DNA of 64,000 nt, from contig CBDCDJ010000007.1 in NCBI GenBank assembly GCA_965215355.1, positions 2,976,001 through 3,040,000 of the forward strand, written 5' to 3'. Positions 32,537-42,537 of the stretch are shown here, piece after piece. Every line of letters begins with the position of its first letter. Positions within the stretch are counted from its first letter, which is position 1. This stretch comes from CBDCDJ01 sp965215355 (GTDB lineage: Bacteria > Deinococcota > Deinococci > Deinococcales > Trueperaceae). Below the pieces are notes generated by a model. It was given only the letters and a program-made list of their open reading frames with translations. It did no database searches and had not been told where the DNA came from. Both the position numbers and the translations under genes were made by a program.

Positions 32537-34216
32537 TCACGCCAGCTCCGGCGTTTTGCTCACGCGCTCGTCGCGGGTCACGATTTCAAAACCCAAGCGC
32601 TCGCCCTCGGCAAGGTAAAAATCGATGTCGGCGCTGCGCGTGACCGGCCCCAAAGACTTGCGTTCAAAGGCGCGCGTCGCCGTCATGATCATCGTCTCGG
32701 CCATGCAGGCGGGGACCAGCCCGTCGCCGAAGTGCAGGTCGATGAAAGTCTGCATGTCGCCCGGCGGCTTGACCACGCCGCCCGGCACGACGTGAACGCC
32801 CGGCACGCTCCTCACGCTCTCGTCGATGTCGGCCGGACGACCCAAGTCGAACAGCCACGCGCCCGGTTTGACGTGCTCGGCAAAAAGAACGGGGTTGGGG
32901 TCGGAGGTCGCGGCGAAGACGAGGTCGGCCTCGACACACACCGCCACGTCGGTGCCGACACGGATGACGGTGTGCGGGTACTTTTTGCGCAGCGTCGCCG
33001 CGCTGCGCTCGAGCCTTTCTAAGTCCCGGCCTATCAAAAGAAGTTCGCCGACCTCACCCGCGACGCTCCGCGCCACCCCGAAAGCCACCACGCCGTTGGC
33101 CCCGACGACGGCCGCCGTGCTGCGCCGCAAGTTGCCGCCCTCGCGCTCAAAAGCGGCCAGCAACCCCGGCACCGCCGCCTTGACCGTCGCCGCCGTGTAA
33201 GCGCCGCCGTTGGTGATGGCGATTTCGGGCACGGCCGCTTGCACGTCCAAGCCCTTGTTGCCGACCGTCGACAAAAAAGCCCCCAAACCGAAGGCCTCGG
33301 CCCCGCGTTCGAAGGCCAAGCGTGCACCCTGGATTGCCAGGCGGACCGCCACCTCGGGATAGCTGCGCACCTGGTCGGGCAGCAGCGAGCCGCTGATGAG
33401 CATCACGCGCAACTCGCGGCCGTCGCTCAAGCGAACGCCGGTGAGTTCGTCTTGGACTTGCGGGCGCAGGTGCAACAGCACGCGGCGGAGCAGCCACTCG
33501 GGGAGCAGCTCGAGCTGCAGCAAACCCTTCAACCAGCGCTGCGAGCGCGGTTGCCAGAGGTCGTCCAGAGACAGGGGATGGGCCATAAACGCCGCCAACA
33601 CGACGTTGGGGTCGCGCCCGCGCACCGCGGGCGGCTCGCCGAGCCGCGCCTCGGTCCGGTCCAGGATGCGGGCCACGCTGTTTTTGTGCCGCCCCAACGC
33701 CACCAGCGTGATGCCGAGCAGCGCGACGGCCAGGTTGAGAGGTTGCGAAACCAGCGCCCCGCCCAGCAGGCCCGCCAGCCCACCCAGGGTCGCCAGCGCG
33801 ACAAAGCCCGTCGCGGTGAGCACCCCGACGTAGAGCGCGACCGGCAGCGCGGCCAGCCACCACGGCAGGGCGCCCGCCGCCCAGCACGCCGCCAGCACGC
33901 CGAGCAGCACGCCGTTGCCCCGGCCCCGCGGCAACGCCAAAGCCCAGGGCGGGTACAGGTGACCCAAATAGACGCCCAGCGCGGCCCAGGGATTGCCCCC
34001 GAACAGCAGCACCGCGGCGAAGCCCTTGAGCACGTCCAGGAAAAACGAGCCGAAGGCCAGCGGCGCGCCGAGGTAGTAAAACAGGTTCTCGACGCCCAAG
34101 TTGTGGGCGCACAAGGTGCGCGCCTCTTTGCCGGTGACCCCCTTGATGAGCGCGCCGCCCAGAGGCAGCGAGCCGACGAGGTAGCTGAAGCCGAACGCGA
34201 GGACGAAGAAGAGCAT
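32537..34216 (-). CDS. PlsY-like acyltransferase fused to an acyl-ACP reductase-like domain
   Basis: A 559-residue fusion. Residues 1 to about 200 are a multi-pass PlsY-type glycerol-3-phosphate acyltransferase (FSYLVGSLPLGGALIKGVTGKE, HNLGVENLFYYLG, GHLYPPWALALPRGRGNGVLLG). The remainder resembles cyanobacterial long-chain acyl-ACP reductase: a MAHPLSLDDLW start, QDELTGVRLSDGRELR, a Rossmann loop VVGANGVVAFGVAR (about 370) and C504 in VPACMAETMIM at the position of the reductase active-site Cys. It could take acyl chains both to phosphatidic acid precursors and to fatty aldehydes. The ATG at 34216 has a TACACT box 7 nt upstream. Confidence 0.8.
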   Translation of the reverse strand: MLFFVLAFGFSYLVGSLPLGGALIKGVTGKEARTLCAHNLGVENLFYYLGAPLAFGSFFLDVLKGFAAVLLFGGNPWAALGVYLGHLYPPWALALPRGRGNGVLLGVLAACWAAGALPWWLAALPVALYVGVLTATGFVALATLGGLAGLLGGALVSQPLNLAVALLGITLVALGRHKNSVARILDRTEARLGEPPAVRGRDPNVVLAAFMAHPLSLDDLWQPRSQRWLKGLLQLELLPEWLLRRVLLHLRPQVQDELTGVRLSDGRELRVMLISGSLLPDQVRSYPEVAVRLAIQGARLAFERGAEAFGLGAFLSTVGNKGLDVQAAVPEIAITNGGAYTAATVKAAVPGLLAAFEREGGNLRRSTAAVVGANGVVAFGVARSVAGEVGELLLIGRDLERLERSAATLRKKYPHTVIRVGTDVAVCVEADLVFAATSDPNPVLFAEHVKPGAWLFDLGRPADIDESVRSVPGVHVVPGGVVKPPGDMQTFIDLHFGDGLVPACMAETMIMTATRAFERKSLGPVTRSADIDFYLAEGERLGFEIVTRDERVSKTPELA

Positions 34217-34223
34217 CACGCAC

Positions 34224-34229
34224 AGTGTA
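34224..34229 (-). promoter_or_regulatory. Leaderless -10 box of the PlsY-fusion gene
   Basis: TACACT on the minus strand ends 7 nt before the ATG. Confidence 0.45.
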
Positions 34230-34394
34230 CTTGACCGCGCGCGTGTGGGGCGGCACTCGGGTTCCCAAGCTCGAGCCTCTTCCGGGTCACCCTCGGCTTC
34301 GTCGTTACGCGCCCTTGAGGCGTGACGAGCGCTTAACACGCGAAAGACACGTCCCGCCGAACCCGGAGGCCCGCCGCCCCCACTTTTTCTGCGT

Positions 34395-34400
34395 TAAACT
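34395..34400 (+). promoter_or_regulatory. Leaderless -10 box of dnaB
   Basis: TAAACT ends 6 nt before the GTG start of dnaB, with no Shine-Dalgarno sequence. Confidence 0.5.
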
Positions 34401-34406
34401 AGCCCC

Positions 34407-35738
34407 GTGGAAAGTCGCCTGCCCCCCCAAAACCTGGAGGCCGAACAGAGCGTTTTAGGCTCGGTGCTGCTCGACAACGAGGTTTATCCCGCCATCGAAG
34501 GCATCGTCGGGGCCAACCACTTTTACAAAGAGAGCCACCGCAAGATTTTTCGCTCGATGGAGAAACTCTTCCACCGCCACGAGCCCATCGACTTGGTGAC
34601 CCTGACCGAAGAGTTGCGGCAGTCGGGCGAGTTGGAAGGCGTCGGCAGCGTGCCCTACCTCATCGGGCTGGCCGACAGCGTGCCGACGGCGGCGTACGCC
34701 GAGAACTACGCCCGCATCGTCGTCGACAAGGCGGTGCTGCGCGACCTGATTCAAGCGAGCGGGCAAATCATGCAGACCGCCTACGACCAGGCGCTGCCGC
34801 TGGAACAAGTGCTCGACAAGGCCGAGGCGAGCATTTTCGAACTCTCGAGCACGAAGCGCAGCCACAACTTTCAGAGCATGAGCAACCTCGTCGGCGACAC
34901 CTTCGCCCACATCAACGAACTTTTCACCAACCCCGACCCGGTCTCGGGGCTGCGCACCGGCTTCAAGGAGCTCGACATTATCACGGCGGGGTTGCAGCCG
35001 AGCAGCTTGAATGTTTTGGCGGCACGGCCGGCGATGGGCAAAACTGCTTTCGCCCTCACCATCGGCCTCAACGTGGCACTGCGCGAGAACGCGACGGTGG
35101 GTATCTTCAACTTGGAGATGTCCGCCGTCCAACTCGTCACCCGGATGCTCTGCAGCGAGGCGCGCGTGGACATGAGCCGGGTGCGCAACGGTCAACTCTC
35201 CGACCGCGACTTTCAGCGCCTGGCCGACACCGCGGGCCGACTCGCCGAGGCGAAAATCTTCATCGACGACAACGCCGACCTGACCGTGATGGAACTGCGC
35301 AGCCGGGCGCGCAGGCTTATGGCCGAGCACGGGCTCGGGCTCATCGTCATCGACTATCTACAACTCATGAGTGGCAGCTCACGGCTCGGCGGTGGCGAAA
35401 ACCGGCAGCAGGAGATTTCGGTCATCTCGCGCGGGCTGAAAGTGTTGGCGCGCGAACTCGATATTCCGGTCGTGGCGCTGAGTCAGTTGTCGCGGGCGGT
35501 CGAGGCGCGGCCCAACAAGCGGCCCCTGCTGTCGGACCTCCGTGAAAGCGGCAGCATCGAACAAGACGCCGACCTCGTCGCGTTCATCTACCGCGACGAG
35601 TACTACGACCCGCAGAGCGAAAAGCAGGGCATCGCCGAGATCATCATCGGCAAGCAGCGCAACGGTCCCGTCGGTACGGTCGAATTGCAGTTTCACAGCG
35701 CCCACGTCCGCTTCAACGACCTCGCCAAAGCCGTGTAG
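34407..35738 (+). CDS. dnaB: Replicative DNA helicase DnaB
   Basis: Hexameric 5'-3' helicase that leads the replication fork. The 443 residues have the N-terminal primase-interacting domain (PPQNLEAEQSVLGSVLLDNE) and the RecA-like ATPase with Walker A ARPAMGKTAFAL, Walker B LIVIDYLQLM, LSQLSRAVEARPNKRP and DLRESGSIEQDAD. No intein is present. GTG start, leaderless by its -10 position. Confidence 0.97.
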   Translation: MESRLPPQNLEAEQSVLGSVLLDNEVYPAIEGIVGANHFYKESHRKIFRSMEKLFHRHEPIDLVTLTEELRQSGELEGVGSVPYLIGLADSVPTAAYAENYARIVVDKAVLRDLIQASGQIMQTAYDQALPLEQVLDKAEASIFELSSTKRSHNFQSMSNLVGDTFAHINELFTNPDPVSGLRTGFKELDIITAGLQPSSLNVLAARPAMGKTAFALTIGLNVALRENATVGIFNLEMSAVQLVTRMLCSEARVDMSRVRNGQLSDRDFQRLADTAGRLAEAKIFIDDNADLTVMELRSRARRLMAEHGLGLIVIDYLQLMSGSSRLGGGENRQQEISVISRGLKVLARELDIPVVALSQLSRAVEARPNKRPLLSDLRESGSIEQDADLVAFIYRDEYYDPQSEKQGIAEIIIGKQRNGPVGTVELQFHSAHVRFNDLAKAV

Positions 35739-35792
35739 TAAAGTTAAGCAGCTATCACATTGTAACGACGCTTAAGGGGTAAACTTAAAAGT

Positions 35793-37685
<1,893 letters not shown>

Positions 37686-37740
37686 AGGGCTTTGTTCGGG
37701 GCCAAATTCGCAAACCCGGACCTGTTGCGAAGGTACCGAC

Positions 37741-37782
37741 GCGTTGACACCGACCGAGCAGCACTAAAGCCGGTGTCAACGC
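37741..37782. terminator. Hairpin downstream of ftsH
   Basis: GCGTTGACACCG and CGGTGTCAACGC are perfect 12-bp arms with an 18-nt loop. No T-run follows, so termination is uncertain; the arms also contain TTGACA-like sequence. Confidence 0.45.
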
Positions 37783-38123
37783 AAAAGTTGGGCTCGCGCA
37801 AGCGGTCTACCGATCATTAAAACCCGGCGGCGCGCTTTCCGAGACGCAGCTTTGTGGAACGAGCTTTATAGAGCTTGCCGCACGGGGCTGAACCCCTTTG
37901 CTGCTCCTTTTGCCGGGTCTCGAAGCTGGACAACCTTTCGAAGGGGTCGAAAGCGTGAGGCTCGGGGGCGAGGCTTGGCTCGAGCCTTGGTTCACGCCGG
38001 CGCTCGAGCGGGCTTAGACCGGGTGCCCTGGCTCGAGCAGCCCGAGGGGCCCAAAAGGCGCGAAAGTCGGGATTTCCTCAAAAACCAAGTGCGAAAATTT
38101 TACCTCCCGGCTTTTTGGGTGCG

Positions 38124-38149
38124 TGCTAGCCTAATCCGACTTAAGGAGG
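38124..38149 (+). promoter_or_regulatory. pilM operon promoter and ribosome binding site
   Basis: An extended -10 (TG-C-TAGCCT, 38124-38132) is followed by a leader of about 17 nt and TAAGGAGG before the pilM ATG. No -35 box is evident. Confidence 0.5.
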
Positions 38150-38156
38150 GGACACT

Positions 38157-39344
38157 ATGGCTTCACTGCGCGACTCTTTAGCGCGCCTGTTCAATCCCCG
38201 TACGGAAGCCGTCGGTTTAGAAATCGGCACGAGCGCCATCAAAGTGGTAGAGCTGCACGGGGGGTCCCCACCCAGCCTCGTCACCCTGGCCCTGCGCCCG
38301 ATGCCCCCTGGGCTCGTCCAGGACGACGGCGTCGTCGACGCGGCCGGTCTGGCGGCCGAGGTCAAGGCTTTGTTCGAGGAAGCAGGTATTTCCAAACGCT
38401 TCGTCGCCACGGCGGTCAGCAACCGCCAGGCGATCACCCGCAACATCCAGGTGCCCAAGATGACCCTGGCCGAGCTCGACGAGGCCATCAAGTGGGAAGC
38501 TGAGCGCTACATTCCTTTTCCCATCGACGAAGTCGTGCTCGACTACTACGTTCTGGACAACCCGGCGGACGTCGAGGACGACCAGCAGTTGGAAGTCGTT
38601 ATCGCCGCCGCCAGGCTGGACCTCGTGACCGAGCAGGTGGACTACTTGAGAATGGCGGGGTTGGAGCCCGTGGTCGTAGACATCAAACCGTTCAGCTTGC
38701 TCAGGTCCCTGCGCGGCTCGCTGCTGGGCGAACACCTCAACAAGTCGACCCTGGTCGGCAACGCCTACACCGAAGGCGGTGAGATCGGGGTGGTGCTGGA
38801 AATCGCCGCCTCGAACACGACCATCACCCTGGTGCGCGGCGACCGGGTTTTGATGAATCGCAACATCGGCGTGTCCGGCGACGAGTTTACGGCCGCCATC
38901 CAGCGCTCGTTCGGCCTGGACTTCGACAGCGCCGAGGAGGTCAAGCTCGACTACGGCACCGCCAGCATCCCCACCGAAGACGAGGAAGAACTGCTCAACT
39001 TCGACGTCAAACGCGAACAGTTCAGCCCGAGCCGCGTTTACGAAGCGCTGCGGCCGGTGCTGGTGGACTTAACGACCGAAATTCGGCGCAGCCTGGAGTT
39101 TTTCCGGGTTCAAGCCGGCGACGCCAACATCAACCGCGTGTTCGTCACGGGCGGCGGCGCCAAGCTGCGCGGTCTGCCCGAGGCCATCGGCGACGCGCTC
39201 GGTTTCAAGGTCGAACTCGGCGACCCCTGGCTCACCGTGACGGTCGACCCGAACCGCTTCGACACGCAGTACCTGCTCCGCGCCGGACCGGAATTCGCCG
39301 TGCCCTTGGGTTTGGCGTTGCGGGGGGTGAGCGCCGTTGATTAA
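38157..39344 (+). CDS. pilM: Type IV pilus assembly protein PilM
   Basis: Cytoplasmic actin-like ATPase that recruits PilN to the inner-membrane platform. The 395 residues open with the family signature (VGLEIGTSAIKVVELHG), contain ATAVSNRQAITRNIQVPKM and KWEAERYIPFPIDEVVLDYYVL, and end with VTGGGAKLRGLPEAI. First gene of pilM-N-O-W-Q, needed for pili and DNA uptake in this phylum. Confidence 0.96.
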   Translation: MASLRDSLARLFNPRTEAVGLEIGTSAIKVVELHGGSPPSLVTLALRPMPPGLVQDDGVVDAAGLAAEVKALFEEAGISKRFVATAVSNRQAITRNIQVPKMTLAELDEAIKWEAERYIPFPIDEVVLDYYVLDNPADVEDDQQLEVVIAAARLDLVTEQVDYLRMAGLEPVVVDIKPFSLLRSLRGSLLGEHLNKSTLVGNAYTEGGEIGVVLEIAASNTTITLVRGDRVLMNRNIGVSGDEFTAAIQRSFGLDFDSAEEVKLDYGTASIPTEDEEELLNFDVKREQFSPSRVYEALRPVLVDLTTEIRRSLEFFRVQAGDANINRVFVTGGGAKLRGLPEAIGDALGFKVELGDPWLTVTVDPNRFDTQYLLRAGPEFAVPLGLALRGVSAVD

Positions 39345-39999
39345 CGTCAACTTGCTGCCCAAGCACTTACGGCGGGTGCGCGAGCCCGGTTACTGGCGCT
39401 TTGTCGCGGCACTGTTTCCGCTGCTGGTGCTGGGCACGCTCGCTTTTACGCAGTACGCGGTCAACCAGACCGTTGCGAACAAACAGGCCGAGATAGCCAC
39501 GCTCGAGGCGCGCAAAGCCGCCCTGCAAGAGTTCATCGAGCGCCGCAACGCCCTCGTCGCGCAGCAGCAACAACTCAACGACCTCATCGCCGTGCGCAAC
39601 GCCGTTCAGGCCGACCGCATCGTGTGGACCGGCGAACTGAACTCGGTGCTCGAGACCCTGCCCTCGCAGGGCGAGGGTTTGCGCCCCCGCATCGACTTTC
39701 AAAGCCTGACCATGCAAGCCGTCACGCCGCCCAGTGCCGACGAAAGCCGCTTCGAGGGCAAAACGGTCATCGCCGAGATGAACGTCAGCGGCAACGTCGT
39801 CAACCCGGAAGTGCTGGCCGAATTTATCCGCGCGCTCGAGACCTCGCCCGAGTTCGGCGTCGCTTTTCAAACCGCCACGCGCAACGAAGAAACGGGTATT
39901 TACACCTACAGTCTGAACATCGGCGCGGTCGGAGACGCAACCGACGACGCAACCGACGACGCAGCGCTCGACGACGCAGCACTCGGAGAAACGCCGTGA
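39337..39999 (+). CDS. pilN: Type IV pilus assembly protein PilN
   Basis: Bitopic inner-membrane protein that binds PilM through its N-terminal INVNLLPKHLRR motif. The 220 residues have one membrane helix (FVAALFPLLVLGTLAFTQYAV) followed by a coiled coil and a periplasmic ferredoxin-like domain. The acidic repeat TDDATDDAALDDAALGE forms the tail. TTG start, overlapping pilM by 8 nt. Confidence 0.92.
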   Translation: MINVNLLPKHLRRVREPGYWRFVAALFPLLVLGTLAFTQYAVNQTVANKQAEIATLEARKAALQEFIERRNALVAQQQQLNDLIAVRNAVQADRIVWTGELNSVLETLPSQGEGLRPRIDFQSLTMQAVTPPSADESRFEGKTVIAEMNVSGNVVNPEVLAEFIRALETSPEFGVAFQTATRNEETGIYTYSLNIGAVGDATDDATDDAALDDAALGETP

Positions 40000-40589
40000 A
40001 CTTGAGTTTCAACTTACGCAAGCTGCGGCAACGCGACGTCGCACTGCTCATCATCGTGTTGACGGTGCTGTCGAGCCTGCTCTGGTACTTTTACCTGTAC
40101 CGTCCGGCGCAAGCGCGCATCGCCGACCTCGACCTGCAGATAGAAACCCTCAACGCCGACATTCGCACCGGCGAGATCGCTCGAGACAGCATCGAAGCTT
40201 TAGAGGCCGACATCAGCGCGTTGCAAGTCCAGCGCTGCGCCTTTTTGACCGAGTTGCCGCTCGCCAGCGAAGTGTCCGGTTTGCTCGACCAGTTGCGTCT
40301 GGGGGCGAACGCAGCCGGGGTCGACTTCAGCAGCGTGACTCAGGGCGGCCCCAGCAGCGAGGAAATCGAGTCGGTGCGTTCGCTCGGCTTTTCGGTCGCC
40401 ACCGCGGGCAGCTACGGCCAGACCATGTCGTTTTTGAACTTGTTGGAAAGCCTGCAACGGTTTACCAAAATTCGCCAGGTCAGTTTGGCCGTCAGCGACG
40501 ACGGCGTCGACAACCCCGCGCTGAACGCCAGCTACGACTTTACCGTGTACGTCTACACCGGCACGAACTCAGGGGAGCCGTGCCGATGA
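39996..40589 (+). CDS. pilO: Type IV pilus assembly protein PilO
   Basis: Inner-membrane partner of PilN. The 197 residues comprise a short cytoplasmic start (NLSFNLRKLRQRD), one membrane helix (VALLIIVLTVLSSLLWYFYLY), a coiled coil and a periplasmic domain with the SLGFSVATAGSYGQTMSFLNLLE segment typical of PilO. The GTG start overlaps the pilN stop (GTGA). Confidence 0.92.
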   Translation: MNLSFNLRKLRQRDVALLIIVLTVLSSLLWYFYLYRPAQARIADLDLQIETLNADIRTGEIARDSIEALEADISALQVQRCAFLTELPLASEVSGLLDQLRLGANAAGVDFSSVTQGGPSSEEIESVRSLGFSVATAGSYGQTMSFLNLLESLQRFTKIRQVSLAVSDDGVDNPALNASYDFTVYVYTGTNSGEPCR

Positions 40590-42535
40590 GAGTCTCGAGA
40601 GAAGCGCGGGTCTTGCTCGCGCTGGTCTTCGTCGCCGCCGCTGCTTGGGTGTGGATCAACTATTTCAGCCAAAGCCGCCAGGACTTCACCCTCCCGCCCG
40701 TGTCCGCCAACAGTCTGAGCGAAACCCTGCCCGATGCCACCGCCGATGCCACCGTCTCGGCACCCGCCGCCCCGGCGGTCGACTTGCCGGAGACTGCTCT
40801 GTTAGAAGCTGTCCCGTCAGAAGCTGCCCTGCCAGAAGCTGACCCGTCACGAACCACGTCGGCACCTCCGCCCGCCCCTCTGGACGGTGTCGGCTCAGCG
40901 CCGGCCGGCGCTGACGACGGTTCTGCCGAGAGTGTAGCGGCCGGGAATGGAACGGTTGAAAACGGGATGGTTGGGGTTGGGGACGGGGTAGGAAGCGCAG
41001 GCGGCAACGGAGGCGTCGCGAGCGACAGCGCCGCGCCGAACTCCAGCCAAGCTGAGAGCGACGCCGCTGCTCGAGCAGCCCTTGACGGCACAGATTCCAA
41101 CGGCACGGTCGGCGGCACAGCGTCTTTGGCGGCGAACGGCGACGAATCCGTTCCGGCGGACGAAACAGCCCAGTCCGGTAGGGATGCAGACCCCTCGTCA
41201 ACTCAAGAAGCCACGACAGCTCAACCTGAGCTACCCTTACCGGTTGTCAACTCGGCGCTTGTCAGCTCGGCAGACGACCGGGTGACGAGCGTGACCCCCG
41301 ACGTGACCTCCGACCCAGCGGCTGAGGCTTTAGCCGTCGAGCCTGCGGCGAGTGACGGCGTAGAAATCCAGGCCGCAACGGTCGAGGTGGGAGCGGTCGG
41401 GGTGGGAGCGGTCGAGGGTGTGGCGGTTGAAAGCGTAGCTCAAAACGCCGACGCGGCCTCGGCCAGCGCCCCTCAAGTCGACATCTCGACAGCCGACACC
41501 TCTATAAGCGAGACTGCGCAAGCGGAGGGCGCGCAAACCGAAGATGGATTGGTAGAGGGCGCGCAAACCGACTCTTTACAAACCGGCAGGGGCGAAGCCT
41601 TCACGGTAGCGCCCGACGGACCCCTGACGGCTCGAGACGTCGAGGTCGCCGAACTGCCCTTTTTGGTCACCACACCCCCAGCGCTGGAAACGCCGGCGCA
41701 AGCCGCGCCGGAACTCGCGCCGACCCGTCCGGGCGGCGGGTTGCGGGCCACGGTCAACCCCTTTTCCCCCATCCTGCTCGCCCCGCCCGAGCAACCCCAA
41801 ACCCAGGTCCTCGCCGCGCCGGGTGACGCTCCGGGGAACGCTTCGTTCAGCTTGGCTCCGCCCAGCACGCCCTCCGGCATCGTCGACGTGCCCATTCCCG
41901 ACGCACCCGTCGCAGGCTCGAGCGCGTCGCCGAGCACAGGCGTGGGCGCAGAGGCGGGCGTGCCGACGCGGGTCACCGCGCCCGCACCCCAGGTCCTCAC
42001 GCCCCCAACCACGGTCACGGCCGCCTTGCCGCGGCCCCTGCCCGGCGGCACCTTGCCCGCCACCCCCGACCTGCTGCGGACGCCGCGCCGCGCCGCCGAA
42101 CCTGCCGTCGCCACCACCCCCGAGGTCGCGCCGCTCGTCGAGTTGGCCGCGTTGCGCCTGCCCGGCGGCGCGGCCAGCCCGAACTTCGCCGCCGCCGCGC
42201 CGCCCGCGCTGCAACAGGCCGAACTCGGTGAAGCCGAACCGTTGCAGTTGGCCGGTACGCCCGGTCGCGACCCGGTGCTGGGTAACCCGATAGCCGCAGG
42301 AACGTCGGGGTTGACCCGGTTTTTGCGCGACGGCAACTACCGCTTTACCGGCTACGTCATCAGCGCGGTGGGCGTGGGCGTGTTTCGCTCCAACGAAACC
42401 GCCGCCCCGGTCGTGGTGACCTTGGGCCAAACTATTCCCGGAACCGACGTCGTGCTGACGAGTCTCAAAGGCGAACAAGCCGAACTGACCCTAGACGACG
42501 AAAAACAAGTTCTCATTCTCAATCCAGGTGGGTGA
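40586..42535 (+). CDS. pilW: PilW/PilP-like pilus alignment protein with a very long disordered linker
   Basis: In Thermus the gene between pilO and pilQ is pilW, which stabilises the secretin. Here the 649-residue product has an N-terminal membrane helix (LLALVFVAAAAWVWINYF), then over 400 residues of Ala/Ser/Glu/Pro/Val-rich low complexity with repeated motifs (ETALLEAVPSEAALPEADPS and similar), and a C-terminal PilP-like domain (FTGYVISAVGVGVFRSNE ... LKGEQAELTLDDEKQVL). The ATG overlaps the pilO stop and has AGGGGAG. It is far longer than I recall for Thermus PilW. The linker probably spans the thick envelope. Confidence 0.75.
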   Translation: MRVSREARVLLALVFVAAAAWVWINYFSQSRQDFTLPPVSANSLSETLPDATADATVSAPAAPAVDLPETALLEAVPSEAALPEADPSRTTSAPPPAPLDGVGSAPAGADDGSAESVAAGNGTVENGMVGVGDGVGSAGGNGGVASDSAAPNSSQAESDAAARAALDGTDSNGTVGGTASLAANGDESVPADETAQSGRDADPSSTQEATTAQPELPLPVVNSALVSSADDRVTSVTPDVTSDPAAEALAVEPAASDGVEIQAATVEVGAVGVGAVEGVAVESVAQNADAASASAPQVDISTADTSISETAQAEGAQTEDGLVEGAQTDSLQTGRGEAFTVAPDGPLTARDVEVAELPFLVTTPPALETPAQAAPELAPTRPGGGLRATVNPFSPILLAPPEQPQTQVLAAPGDAPGNASFSLAPPSTPSGIVDVPIPDAPVAGSSASPSTGVGAEAGVPTRVTAPAPQVLTPPTTVTAALPRPLPGGTLPATPDLLRTPRRAAEPAVATTPEVAPLVELAALRLPGGAASPNFAAAAPPALQQAELGEAEPLQLAGTPGRDPVLGNPIAAGTSGLTRFLRDGNYRFTGYVISAVGVGVFRSNETAAPVVVTLGQTIPGTDVVLTSLKGEQAELTLDDEKQVLILNPGG

Positions 42536-42537
42536 AC

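Larger units (their letters stand above)
37686..38156. other. Non-coding stretch between ftsH and pilM
   Basis: About 470 bp with no supported gene. It contains a 12-bp hairpin (37741-37782) that may end the ftsH transcript, several CTCGAG motifs, and the pilM promoter at its right end. Short open frames on both strands lack ribosome binding sites and family features. Confidence 0.6.

Noticed and set aside
37852..38181. 109-residue frame before pilM
   Set aside because: Overlaps the pilM promoter and start; composition resembles random high-GC sequence.
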